This document shows, piece by piece, positions 55,251-63,831 of a stretch of DNA of 64,000 nt. The translations under genes were made by a program, and so were the position numbers. The notes under the pieces are model-generated. The model saw only the letters and a program-made list of their open reading frames with translations, made no database searches and was not told the origin of the DNA. The first letter of the stretch is position 1, and every line of letters starts with the position of its first letter. The stretch is from Micromonospora sp. M71_S20 (GTDB lineage: Bacteria > Actinomycetota > Actinomycetes > Mycobacteriales > Micromonosporaceae), in contig NZ_RCCV01000001.1 of NCBI RefSeq assembly GCF_003664255.1, positions 930,001-994,000 of the forward strand. The letters are read 5' to 3'.

Positions 55251-56627
55251 ATGTCTGAGGAAACCTGGCTTACCGCTCGCTTGATTCCTACGTCAGGCAT
55301 CAATGGGGCTGAGGAGCAGGAGCGCCGAGCAACTTCCGCCCTGCTTGCGGTCATGAGCGCGGTGCGCGAGTTCGGCCGGGTGATCACACAGTCGGTCGGC
55401 GCTCCAGCCGGGACAGTGCAGACCTTCATCGAGGTGCCCTTCAAGCTCGGCACCCAGCAACTGTTCCCGGACGGCTTGATTCGCGTCAGTCGGGGCCAAC
55501 GGCAATGGACCGCACTGGTCGAGGTGAAGACCGGCAACAACACGCTGAAGACCGAACAGCTTGAGGCCTACCTGGATGTGGCTCGCGAGCAAGGCTTCGA
55601 CGCCTTGATCACCATTTCCAATGAGATAGCACCTGTCGCTGGCCAACATCCGACGCCGGTTGACCGACGCAAGTTGAGGAAGGTCGCACTGCACCATCTG
55701 CCGTGGACCGAGATCCTCACGCACGCCGTCATTCAGAAGGAATACCGGGGTGTCGCCGACCCTGACCAGGCGTGGGTCCTCGGGGAGCTGATCCGGTACC
55801 TGGAGCACCCGCGCTCAGGCGCGATGGAGTTCAGTGACATGGGGCCCGCTTGGGTTCAGGTGCGCGAGGGCGTCTCCACCGGCACCCTCCGCGCCACCGA
55901 CAGCGGCGCGGCCGAGATCGCGGGCCGGTTCGATGCCCTGATCCGATACGCCTGCCTGCGGCTGGGCAGACGCCTCGGCACCGAGGTGACGCCCGCCCTG
56001 AGCCGGAGGGACGTTGCGGACCCGAACGCGCGGACGCAGTCGCTTGTCGGCCAGTTGGCCTCGACCGGGACCCTGACCGGTGGCATCAAGATTCCCGGCT
56101 CGGTGGGCTCGCTCCACGTGTCAGCAGACCTTCGCGCAGGGCAGATCATTTGCCACGTTGACGTCGACGCCCCACGTGCGGGTCGGCCGACGACTCGGGT
56201 CAACTGGCTCGTACGCCAGTTGAAGGACGCACCCGATACGACACGGATCGAGGCCTTCGTCATGCACTCTCGCGGAGGCGGCGCCACCGAACTGCTCCGC
56301 GAGGTGCGTACTGACCCGACCGTTCTGATCATGGACCCCACCCGCGAGCTGCGCACCTTCCGCGTGGCCCGGTCCACCGCATCCGGCACCAAACGCGGTA
56401 CTGGCCGAGGCGCGTTCATCGACTCGGTGCTGAACGCCATCGACGACTTCTACGAACAGGTCATCCAGAACCTCAAGCCTTGGATGCCGACGCCACCGCG
56501 CCTGCGCGCCCCGGAAGAGGTTGAGCAGGCGGAGCCCGTGGCCGCCAGCTTGATTTCCACCGCCATCTCGTCCCAGGACACCCCCGACTTCGGCCGGGAA
56601 CCGCGATCAGAGAACCAGCGAGGGTGA
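55251..56627 (+). CDS. PD-(D/E)XK nuclease-like protein of unknown role (458 aa)
   Basis: The N-terminal domain (about residues 55-130) fits the PD-(D/E)XK fold: Asp in LFPDGLIRVSRG (residue 74), Glu-x-Lys in ALVEVKTGNN (residues 91-93), and a following QLEAYLDVAREQGFDALITISN with the Gln/Tyr pair typical of the fold. The rest is a longer alpha/beta region (DPDQAWVLGELIRYLEHPRSGAMEF, RVNWLVRQLKDAPDTTRIEAFVMHSRGG) I cannot name. Similar actinobacterial proteins exist without known function. The ATG has a good GAGGAG. Codon usage and the upstream region are less GC-rich than average. A palindromic repeat follows. Confidence 0.7.
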   Translation: MSEETWLTARLIPTSGINGAEEQERRATSALLAVMSAVREFGRVITQSVGAPAGTVQTFIEVPFKLGTQQLFPDGLIRVSRGQRQWTALVEVKTGNNTLKTEQLEAYLDVAREQGFDALITISNEIAPVAGQHPTPVDRRKLRKVALHHLPWTEILTHAVIQKEYRGVADPDQAWVLGELIRYLEHPRSGAMEFSDMGPAWVQVREGVSTGTLRATDSGAAEIAGRFDALIRYACLRLGRRLGTEVTPALSRRDVADPNARTQSLVGQLASTGTLTGGIKIPGSVGSLHVSADLRAGQIICHVDVDAPRAGRPTTRVNWLVRQLKDAPDTTRIEAFVMHSRGGGATELLREVRTDPTVLIMDPTRELRTFRVARSTASGTKRGTGRGAFIDSVLNAIDDFYEQVIQNLKPWMPTPPRLRAPEEVEQAEPVAASLISTAISSQDTPDFGREPRSENQRG

Positions 56628-56650
56628 CGAGCCGTCGCCCCTGACAGCAC

Positions 56651-56710
56651 GACGGAGATCTTGGTACGGAACGGCCCCTCCAGGGGCCGTTTCTTGCCAA
56701 GATCTCCGTC
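56651..56710. repeat. Palindromic element, family P, copy 2
   Basis: A 60-nt imperfect palindrome. The outer arms GACGGAGATCTTGG / CCAAGATCTCCGTC are perfect, and the core AACGGCCCCTCCAGGGGC is shared with copy 1 (51248-51295). It lies between two convergent genes and may act as a bidirectional terminator. Confidence 0.85.
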
Positions 56711-56718
56711 GTCGACCG

Positions 56719-59169
56719 TCAGTCGGCGACGGTGTCGCTGACGTGGCGCAGGACGGGGCGGGTGGTCAGGGCCGCCGGGGCCAGTGGGGCGTTCGTGCGC
56801 ACCGTGAACGTGGTCGACTCGCCGGGTAGCAGGGTGACCAGTGCCTCGTCGACCTCCGCCGCGGGGTCCAGCCGGTCCGGGAAGAGCGTCAGGTCGCGCA
56901 GGACCGTGCGGGCGGTGACCCGGACCCGGTGCCCGCCGTCGACCGACTCGACCGCAGCGTCGTACCCGGCCGGCGGCCAGTCGGCGTCGCGGTCCTCGGC
57001 GAAGAACCAGAGCGCCCGCTCGGCCGTGCCGCCCGCGTCGGCCACCAGCAGCTCGCGGCGGGCCTCGTCCGGCCGCGCCAGCTCCGCCGGCAGCGCCAGC
57101 TCGATCCTGGCGTACGCGGGGACGTCCAGCTCCAGCGTGACCTTGGCCCGTGGCTCGCCGGTCAGGGTCAGCCGGGTCACCGATGCCGTCGCCCGCCACG
57201 GGGTCGCCCCGTCGTTGACCCCGATCAGGGCCAGGCCGCCCGCGCGGGGCTGGACGGTCAGCAGCCGGTCCGCGTACGCCCGGCGCAGCGCGTACCACAG
57301 CGGCTTGCGGCGGCCGTCGCCGTCGACGGCCGACCACGAGGTCACCGGCCAGCAGTCGTTGAGCTGCCACACGATCGTGCCCGCGCAGACGTCCCGGTGG
57401 GAGCGGAAGTGCTCCACCGCGAGCTGGATCGCCCGCGCCTGGTTGAGCTGCGTCAGCCAGTGCCAGTCGTCGAAGTCCGCCGGTGGCGGCAGGTGGGCGT
57501 CGAGCCCCCGCCGGAGCTTCGCGTCGCCGTCGATCGCCTTCTGGTGGTGCGCCATGCCGGGCGAGTCGGGCGCGAGGGGCTCGTCCGACAGCGCCCGGCG
57601 CAGCGTCGCGTACGCGGGCGGGGCCTGGTAGCCGAACTCGGCGACGAAGCGCGGCACGTACTCGCGGTACTTCGTGTAGTCGTCGGTGTTCCAGACGTCC
57701 CAGATGTGCGTGGTGCCGTGCGCCGGGTCGTTGGGGTGGATCTCCTCGCTGCCCGACCACGGGCTGCCCGGCCAGTACGGGCGCGTCGGGTCCAGCTCGG
57801 CCACGATCCGGGGCAGCAGCTCCAGGTAGTAGCCGCGCCCCCAGCTGCGCCCCGCGAGGGGCTCCTGCCAGTCCCAGTCGTGCCAGCCCCAGATGTTCTC
57901 GTTGTTGCCGGTCCAGAGCACCAGCGACGGGTGCGGCGCAAGCCGGACCACCTGCTCGGCGGCCTCGGCGGCCACCTCGGCGCGGAACGGCTCCTCCTCG
58001 GGGTAGGCGGCACAGGCGAAGAGGAAGTCCTGCTGCACCAGCAGCCCCAGCTCGTCGGCGAGGTCGTAGAAGTCGTCCGACTCGTACCGGCCGCCGCCCC
58101 AGACGCGCAGCAGGTTGACGTTCGCGTCGGCGGCCTGCCGGAACCGGTGCGCCAGCCGCTCGCGGGTGACCCGGGTGGGGAACGCGTCGTCGGGGATCCA
58201 GTTGACCCCCCGGACGAAGACCGGGGTGTCGTTGACGTGCAGGGCGAACGGGGTGCCGTGCGCGTCGGGGGCGGTGTCGAGGCGTACGGAGCGGAACCCG
58301 ATCCGCCGGGACCAGGCGTCGAGCGGGCGGCCGGCGGCGTCGTGCAGCGTCACCTCCAGCGGGTGGCGGGGCTGATCGCCGTACCCCCGCGGCCACCACA
58401 GCGCCGGATCGCGGACGGTGAGGGTCAGCGCGGCCGTGCGCTGCCCGGCCGGGATCGTCGCCTCGGCCCGCGTGCCGGCGACGCTCGCCCGCACGGTCAG
58501 CGGCGCGTCCCCTGCCCGCTCGACCTCGACGTGTAGCTCCACCCGGCCGTCGCCGGCCTCGACGGTCACCAGGGGACGCACGACGGCCAGCCGCGCCGCG
58601 GACCAGGCGTGCAGCCCGATCTCCTGCCAGATGCCGGCGGTGACCAGGGTCGGCCCCCAGTCCCAGCCGAAGTTGCAGGCCATCTTGCGGATGAACGGGA
58701 ACGGCTCCGGGTAGGCGTTCGGCCGGTCCCCGAGCCGGTCCCGCTGCGCCTCGGCGTAGCGGTAGGCGGAGTCGAAGCGTACGGCCAGGGTGTTGGACCC
58801 GGCGACCAGCCGCGACCGGACGGCGAAGCGGTGGCCGCGGTGCATGTTCTCGGCGCGGCCGACCTCGGCGCCGTTGAGGGTGAGCGTGGCGACGGTGTCC
58901 AGGCCGGCGCAGACCAGGTCGACCCGCTCGTCGTCGCCCGGCTCGTGGCGGAAGGTGGTCTCGTAGACCCAGTCGGTGCGCCCGACCCAGGCCAGCGCCT
59001 TCTCGTTGTCGTCCAGGTACGGGTCGGGGATCAGGCCGGCGGCGAGCAGGTCGGTGTGCACGCAGCCGGGGACGGTGGCCGGCACCGCGCGGCCCGCGAC
59101 CGCGGGCGGCACCTGCGGTCCCGGTACCGCCCGCAGGGTCCAGCCCTCGTGCAACGCTTGCCGGGTCAC
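56719..59169 (-). CDS. Beta-mannosidase (glycoside hydrolase family 2)
   Basis: An 816-aa glycosidase that probably cleaves beta-mannosides. The N-terminal sugar-binding domain has TVPGCVHTDLLAAGLIPDPYLDDNEKALAWVG, typical of GH2 beta-mannosidases. The TIM barrel follows: FVRGVNWIPDDAFPTRV, LLRVWGGGRYESDDFYDLADELGLLVQQDFLFACA. The acid/base Glu is in VLWTGNNENIWGWHDW, and the nucleophile Glu is in FVAEFGYQAPP. There is no signal peptide, so it acts on imported oligosaccharides. The GTG start overlaps the stop of the ABC permease gene by 4 nt, making it the last gene of the sugar operon. Confidence 0.92.
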   Translation of the reverse strand: MTRQALHEGWTLRAVPGPQVPPAVAGRAVPATVPGCVHTDLLAAGLIPDPYLDDNEKALAWVGRTDWVYETTFRHEPGDDERVDLVCAGLDTVATLTLNGAEVGRAENMHRGHRFAVRSRLVAGSNTLAVRFDSAYRYAEAQRDRLGDRPNAYPEPFPFIRKMACNFGWDWGPTLVTAGIWQEIGLHAWSAARLAVVRPLVTVEAGDGRVELHVEVERAGDAPLTVRASVAGTRAEATIPAGQRTAALTLTVRDPALWWPRGYGDQPRHPLEVTLHDAAGRPLDAWSRRIGFRSVRLDTAPDAHGTPFALHVNDTPVFVRGVNWIPDDAFPTRVTRERLAHRFRQAADANVNLLRVWGGGRYESDDFYDLADELGLLVQQDFLFACAAYPEEEPFRAEVAAEAAEQVVRLAPHPSLVLWTGNNENIWGWHDWDWQEPLAGRSWGRGYYLELLPRIVAELDPTRPYWPGSPWSGSEEIHPNDPAHGTTHIWDVWNTDDYTKYREYVPRFVAEFGYQAPPAYATLRRALSDEPLAPDSPGMAHHQKAIDGDAKLRRGLDAHLPPPADFDDWHWLTQLNQARAIQLAVEHFRSHRDVCAGTIVWQLNDCWPVTSWSAVDGDGRRKPLWYALRRAYADRLLTVQPRAGGLALIGVNDGATPWRATASVTRLTLTGEPRAKVTLELDVPAYARIELALPAELARPDEARRELLVADAGGTAERALWFFAEDRDADWPPAGYDAAVESVDGGHRVRVTARTVLRDLTLFPDRLDPAAEVDEALVTLLPGESTTFTVRTNAPLAPAALTTRPVLRHVSDTVAD

Positions 59170-60053
59170 GACTTCACCGCACCTTCCATGATTCCGCGGA
59201 CGATCTGACGGCCGCCGACGAAGAGCATCACCAGCAGCGGGAGGGTGGCGACCAGGGCGCCGGCCAGCACCCGCCGGTACAGCACGTAGTTGCCGCTGGC
59301 GAGGTCGGAGAGGGCGACCATCGAGGTCGGATAGTCGGTGCCGCCGAGGGTGATCAGCGGCCACTGGAACTCGTTCCAGGTGGCGACAAAGGTCAGCAGG
59401 CCGAGCACCGCCATGGCGGGCCGGACCGCCGGCACCACCACGCTCCAGAAGATCCGCATGGTGCTCGCGCCGTCCATCCGCGCGGCCTCGACCAGCTCGT
59501 CGGGGACCGCGTCGAGGATGAACTGCCGCATGTAGAAGACGCCGAACGCGGTGACCAGGCCGGGCACGATCACCGCCAGGAGGGTGCCGTTCCAGCCGCC
59601 CTCGCCGGGCATCCGGCCCATCAGGATGTAGAGCGCGACGACACCGAGCTGGTTCGGCACGGTCATGGTCAGGACGACCATGACCATCAGCGCGTTGCGC
59701 CCCTTGAACCGCAGCTTGGCGAAGGCGAAGCCGGCCAGCGAGCAGAAGAAGAGCACCGACGCCGTCACCACCGACGACACGATCACGCTGTTGCCGAGCG
59801 ACTGGAGGAAGAACACGTCCTGCATGGAGAAGACCTCCCGCAGGTTGGTGACCAGCTGACCGCCGGGCAGCACCTGGGGCGGGATCTTCGCCAGCGCCTC
59901 GTCGGTGTTCGTGGCGATGACGAACATCCAGTAGAGCGGGAACGCCGAGAACGCGATCACGACGCTCAGGAACAGGTAGGTCCAGACGCTGCCGGGCATG
60001 TGCTGCGGCGCCCGGCCCGCCAGCGCCGCCCGCCGGGAGTTCGAAACCTTCAC
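59166..60053 (-). CDS. Carbohydrate ABC transporter permease (MalG-like)
   Basis: A 295-aa permease with six hydrophobic segments. The EAA motif for ATPase docking is ELVEAARMDGASTMRIFWSVVVPAVRPA (about residues 194-221). It has the MalG-type C-terminus GGRQIVRGIMEGAVKS. The GTG at 60053 is chosen because it overlaps the upstream permease stop by 4 nt; the longer frame from 60494 is a shadow of that gene. With the partner permease and binding protein it imports a sugar, probably a mannoside. No ATP-binding subunit is in the operon, so a shared MsiK-like ATPase is likely. Confidence 0.92.
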   Translation of the reverse strand: MKVSNSRRAALAGRAPQHMPGSVWTYLFLSVVIAFSAFPLYWMFVIATNTDEALAKIPPQVLPGGQLVTNLREVFSMQDVFFLQSLGNSVIVSSVVTASVLFFCSLAGFAFAKLRFKGRNALMVMVVLTMTVPNQLGVVALYILMGRMPGEGGWNGTLLAVIVPGLVTAFGVFYMRQFILDAVPDELVEAARMDGASTMRIFWSVVVPAVRPAMAVLGLLTFVATWNEFQWPLITLGGTDYPTSMVALSDLASGNYVLYRRVLAGALVATLPLLVMLFVGGRQIVRGIMEGAVKS

Positions 60054-61066
60054 TTTCGACCCCCTCCCAGGCGGTTGGTGATCAGGGCGTTGATCGCCGC
60101 GACGAGCAGGATGACCAGGAAGAGGGCCCAGGACATGGCGGCGGCGTAGCCGAGGTTGAGGTCCCGCCAGCCGACCTTGTAGATGAGCTGCGCGACGGTC
60201 TGCCACTGACCGTCGTCGCCGCCGAGACCCAGGGCCGGGTTGGCGTCGAAGAGCATCGGCTCGGTGAACAGTTGCAGGCCGCCGATGGTCGAGAGCACGA
60301 CGGTGAAGATGACCACCGGCCGGATCATCGGCACGGTGATCCGCCACAGCTGGCGCCACGGCCCGGCGCCGTCGACGGCGGCGGCCTCGTAGACGTCGCG
60401 CGGGATGGACTGCATGGCAGCCAGGTAGAGCAGCGCGTTGTAGCCGATCCACTTCCAGTTGACCATGGTGGCGATGGCGATCCACGAGGACCACTTGGCG
60501 GAGCGCCAGTCGATCGGCGCGGTCTCGCCGATCCCGAGCAGCGACAGCGCCCAGTTGGCGATGCCGGTGTCCCGGGCGAAGACCACGGAGAAGATCAGCG
60601 TGGAGGCCGTCACCGGGGTGATGTACGGCAGCAGCACCCCGACCCGGAACCAGGTCTGGGCCCGCAGCTTCCGGTTCAGCAGCGACGCGACGACCAGCGC
60701 CAGCAGCAGCTGCGGCACGGTGGAGAGCAGGAAGATGCCGAAGGTGTTGGAGAGCGCGTTGAAGAAGTCGTCGTCGGTGAACAGGCGGCGGAAGTTCTCC
60801 AGCCCGGCCCAGCCGGTGAGCGTCGGGTCGTCGAGCCGCCAGTGGCGCAGGGCGACGACGCCGTTGAAGACGATCGGGAAGAGCCCGAAGACGGCGAAGA
60901 GCAGGAAGAACGGGGCGATCAGCAGGTACGGCACGTAGCGCATGTCGAAGCGGTGCAGCCGGGTCCGCCAGGGGCCGGGCTCGTAGGGGCGGTCGCGGCG
61001 GCTGGCCGTCGCGCCGGAGTCCCGGCCGGGCCGGGGCGTCTCGGGGGCGGCGCGGGTGGTGGACAT
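60050..61066 (-). CDS. Carbohydrate ABC transporter permease (MalF-like)
   Basis: A 338-aa permease. A basic N-terminal region (about residues 1-45) precedes six hydrophobic segments starting VPYLLIAPFFLLFAVFGLFPIVF. The EAA motif is VYEAAAVDGAGPWRQLWRITVPMIRPV (about 245-271). Long loops after the first helix are typical of the MalF/UgpA type. Its ATG lies 70 nt after the binding-protein stop, and it overlaps the next permease gene by 4 nt. Confidence 0.93.
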   Translation of the reverse strand: MSTTRAAPETPRPGRDSGATASRRDRPYEPGPWRTRLHRFDMRYVPYLLIAPFFLLFAVFGLFPIVFNGVVALRHWRLDDPTLTGWAGLENFRRLFTDDDFFNALSNTFGIFLLSTVPQLLLALVVASLLNRKLRAQTWFRVGVLLPYITPVTASTLIFSVVFARDTGIANWALSLLGIGETAPIDWRSAKWSSWIAIATMVNWKWIGYNALLYLAAMQSIPRDVYEAAAVDGAGPWRQLWRITVPMIRPVVIFTVVLSTIGGLQLFTEPMLFDANPALGLGGDDGQWQTVAQLIYKVGWRDLNLGYAAAMSWALFLVILLVAAINALITNRLGGGRK

Positions 61067-61136
61067 CGGGGGACCTCCAGGGGACCGGGTGGGACGGCCG
61101 GTCGGGACGGGGCGACCCGCCCCGACCGGCGTACGG

Positions 61137-62426
61137 TCAGGACTTGGCGGCCTTCTCGGCTTCCTTGACCGCCTCGGTCCACGCCTGGTCGGGCTTGCCC
61201 TTCAGGTTTCCGGTGGCCAGCCGGTTCAGCACGTTCTCCACCGCCACCCGGGTCGGGCCGTTCCGGCGGCCGAGGTACTGGGGGGTCAGGTTCTCCGCCG
61301 TCCTGGAGAAGATCTGGCCGACCGGGGCGTCGCTGAAGAAGGGGTTGGTGAAGTCCCTGATCGCCGGGTCCTGGTAGAGCGCCGGCTGGGAGGGCAGGTT
61401 GCCGACCTTCTTGAAGATCTCGATCTGCTGCTCGGGCTGGATCAGCCACTCGACGAACCTGTACGCCTCGTCGACGTTCCTGCCCTGCTTGGGGATGGTC
61501 AGGAACGAGCCGCCCCAGTTGCCGCCCCCGCCGGGGATGGCGGCCACGTCCCACTTGCCGCTGGTGCCGGGGGCGGTGTTCTTGATGTGCCCCTGCATCC
61601 AGGCCGGGCAGGCGAGCACGGCGAAGTTGCCCTTGACGAAGCCGCTGTTCCACTCGGGGGAGAACGCGGTGAGGTTGGCCGAGAGGTCGGCGGCGATGGT
61701 CCGGGCCGCCACGTCGAACGCGACCTTCGGGCCGCCGTCCATCTTCAGCGCCTCGCTCTCGTCGTAGAAGCCGACCGGCTGCTGCCCGAGGACGGGGTTG
61801 AAGACGTTGGTGCCGGCGTCGATGAACTTCTTGCCGCTGCGTGCCGTGTACTGCTGGCCGACCTCGATGAACCTGTCCCAGGTGGGCCAGAGCGCGGAGA
61901 CCTGGTCGCGTGCGGTGGGCAGGCCGGCTGCGGCGAACAGGTCGGTGCGGTAGCACATGGCCAGGCCGCCGACGTCGGTGCCGAGGCCGATCTGGGCCTT
62001 GCCGTCGGGCGTCAGGGTCTGCTTCCACTTCCACGGCAGGTACTTCTGCTCGTACGTGCCGGCGCCCTTGTCGAGCAGGTTGACGAACTTGTCGGCCTGG
62101 CCGCGGAACTGGACCACGAAGCCCTCGTCGACGGCGGCGATGTCCGGCGCGCCGGAGCCGGCGACGAGCTTCTTCTGCAGGTCCTCGTGCTGGGCGTTGT
62201 ACTCGCCGGTGTTCAGGCTGATCTTGACGTTCGGGTTCGCGTCCTCGTACTTCGTCTTGAGCTCGTCGAGCCCGAAGTCGCCCCAGAAGTTGATTTTGAG
62301 GGTGACCGGGCCGCCCGCCTGGGAGTCGCCGCCACCCCCGCTGTTGCCGCTGCACGCCGCGACCATGACCAGGCCGACCGCGCCGACGGCGGCCGCCCTG
62401 GCCCAGTGCGTCAAGGACCGTCTCAT
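61137..62426 (-). CDS. Sugar ABC transporter substrate-binding lipoprotein
   Basis: A 429-aa extracytoplasmic binding protein (SBP_bac_1 family). The signal sequence MRRSLTHWARAAAVGAVGLVMVAACSG carries a lipobox (VAAC), so Cys 25 is the lipid anchor. Family segments include KINFWGDFGLDELKTKYEDANPNVKISL and EDLQKKLVAGSGAPDIAAVDEG. NVDEAYRFVEWLIQPEQQ is near the C-terminus. The ATG at 62426 has GGAGGA 7 nt upstream. It is the first gene of the operon binding protein-permease-permease-beta-mannosidase, controlled by the region at 62445-62525 and probably by the divergent LacI regulator. Confidence 0.94.
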   Translation of the reverse strand: MRRSLTHWARAAAVGAVGLVMVAACSGNSGGGGDSQAGGPVTLKINFWGDFGLDELKTKYEDANPNVKISLNTGEYNAQHEDLQKKLVAGSGAPDIAAVDEGFVVQFRGQADKFVNLLDKGAGTYEQKYLPWKWKQTLTPDGKAQIGLGTDVGGLAMCYRTDLFAAAGLPTARDQVSALWPTWDRFIEVGQQYTARSGKKFIDAGTNVFNPVLGQQPVGFYDESEALKMDGGPKVAFDVAARTIAADLSANLTAFSPEWNSGFVKGNFAVLACPAWMQGHIKNTAPGTSGKWDVAAIPGGGGNWGGSFLTIPKQGRNVDEAYRFVEWLIQPEQQIEIFKKVGNLPSQPALYQDPAIRDFTNPFFSDAPVGQIFSRTAENLTPQYLGRRNGPTRVAVENVLNRLATGNLKGKPDQAWTEAVKEAEKAAKS

Positions 62427-62444
62427 GTCATCCTCCGCGCCAGA

Positions 62445-62458
62445 TGGGATCGCTCCCG
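62445..62458. promoter_or_regulatory. Candidate LacI-family operator
   Basis: TGGGATCGCTCCCG matches 12 of 14 positions of TGGGAGCGCTCCCA, the operator of the LacI-family regulator CebR in Streptomyces. It lies between the predicted transcription start and the binding-protein ATG. A weaker relative, TGGGAGCGCGATCA, is at 62568-62581. A GAAC-N7-GTTC repeat at 62478-62492 is another candidate. Confidence 0.5.
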
Positions 62459-62496
62459 ACATCGAGAGCCGTTGACTGAACCGGATAAGTTCCGCC

Positions 62497-62525
62497 ACCG
62501 TACGGTCCGGTTTCGGCAGTGTCAA
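62497..62525 (-). promoter_or_regulatory. Promoter of the mannoside ABC operon
   Basis: On the minus strand: -35 TTGACA (62520-62525), a 17-nt spacer, and -10 TACGGT (62497-62502). This is the best consensus promoter seen in the window. The predicted start is near 62490, giving a leader of about 64 nt that contains the operator candidates. Confidence 0.75.
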
Positions 62526-62801
62526 CGGGCAGTCACCGCAGGCATCTCGCGGTAATCTGCACCGACGTGGGAGCGCGATCATGGGAGGTGGAACCATTTC
62601 GGTGAAAGACCTGGGACGCGCGCCAGCGGCACGGTCCGAGCCACCTCACGATCACTTAACCGGGAAAGTCGGCGACCGGCCCGGCGGCGCGCCCCGGTCG
62701 CGCCAGCCCGCTGTGGGAACGGTGCAGTAGCGTGGACCGCCGCCGGTCGCCCCGGCCTCGTGGTGACACCCGCCCGGGCGGGAGAGTGGAGGAGTACGCC
62801 G

Positions 62802-63821
62802 GTGAAGCGGCCCACGATCGCCGACGTCGCCCGCCGCGCCGGGGTGTCCAAGGGGGCGGTCTCCTACGCGCTGAACGGCCAGCCCGGGGTCTCCGAGGCC
62901 ACCCGGCAGCGGATCCTCGCCATCGCCGCCGAGATCGGCTTCAACCCGAGCCGCGCCGCCCGCTCCCTCTCCGGGGCCACCGCCGACGCGGTCGGCCTGA
63001 CCCTGTGCCGCCCGGCCCGCACGCTCGGCATCGAGCCGTTCTTCATGGAGCTGATCAGCGGCGTCGAGGCCGAACTCTCCGCCCGGTCGTACGCCCTCAC
63101 CCTCCAGGTGGTGGCCGACCAGGACGCGGAGGTCGCGGTCTACCGCCGGTGGTGGGGCGAGCGCCGTGTCGACGGCGTCCTCGTCTGCGACCTGCGCGCC
63201 GACGACCGCCGGGTGCCGGTGCTGGAGGAGCTGGGCCTGCCCGCCGTGGTGATCGGCGGCCCGGGCGGCACCGGCGGGCTCGCCAGCGTCTGGTCCGACG
63301 ACGCGGCGGCGCTGGTGGAGACCGTGGAGTACCTGGTCGCCCTCGGCCACCGCCGCATCGCCCGCGTCGGCGGGCTGCCCGCCCTGCTGCACACCGAGAT
63401 CCGCACCGAGGCGTTCACCCAGGTGTGCCGCCGGCTCGGCCTGGCCGACGCGGTCACCGTGCCGTCGGACTACACCGGCGAGGAGGGCGCCCGCGCCACC
63501 CGGCGGCTGCTCAGCTCGGCCGCCCGCCCCACCGCCGTGATCTACGACAACGACGTGATGGCCATAGCGGGGCTGTCGGTGGCCCAGGAGATGGGCCTCG
63601 CCGTGCCGGGCGAGGTGTCCATCGTGGCGTGGGACGACTCGCCGCTCTGCCAGCTGGTGCACCCGCCGCTGACCGCGCTCGGCCGGGACATCCCGGCGTA
63701 CGGCGCGCACGCCGCCCGGCAGTTGCTCGCGGTGATCGGCGGCGCACCGGCCAGCCGCGTCCAGGACGAGACGGCCCACCTGACCCCCCGGGGCAGCACG
63801 GCGCCGCCGCGCGCCGGCTGA
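62802..63821 (+). CDS. LacI-family transcriptional regulator
   Basis: A 339-aa repressor. The N-terminal HTH is PTIADVARRAGVSKGAVSYALNG (residues 4-26), with the hinge at RILAIAAEIGFNPSRAARSLSG. The effector-binding domain (residues 60-330) has VDGVLVCDLRADD, VEYLVALGHRRIARVGG, AVIYDNDVMAIAGLSVAQEMGL and the family's terminal VSIVAWDDSPLCQLVHPPLTAL. The GTG at 62802 is supported by GGAGGAG 7 nt upstream. It diverges from the sugar operon and probably represses it until the sugar is present. Confidence 0.94.
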   Translation: MKRPTIADVARRAGVSKGAVSYALNGQPGVSEATRQRILAIAAEIGFNPSRAARSLSGATADAVGLTLCRPARTLGIEPFFMELISGVEAELSARSYALTLQVVADQDAEVAVYRRWWGERRVDGVLVCDLRADDRRVPVLEELGLPAVVIGGPGGTGGLASVWSDDAAALVETVEYLVALGHRRIARVGGLPALLHTEIRTEAFTQVCRRLGLADAVTVPSDYTGEEGARATRRLLSSAARPTAVIYDNDVMAIAGLSVAQEMGLAVPGEVSIVAWDDSPLCQLVHPPLTALGRDIPAYGAHAARQLLAVIGGAPASRVQDETAHLTPRGSTAPPRAG

Positions 63822-63831
63822 ACCGGCTGAG

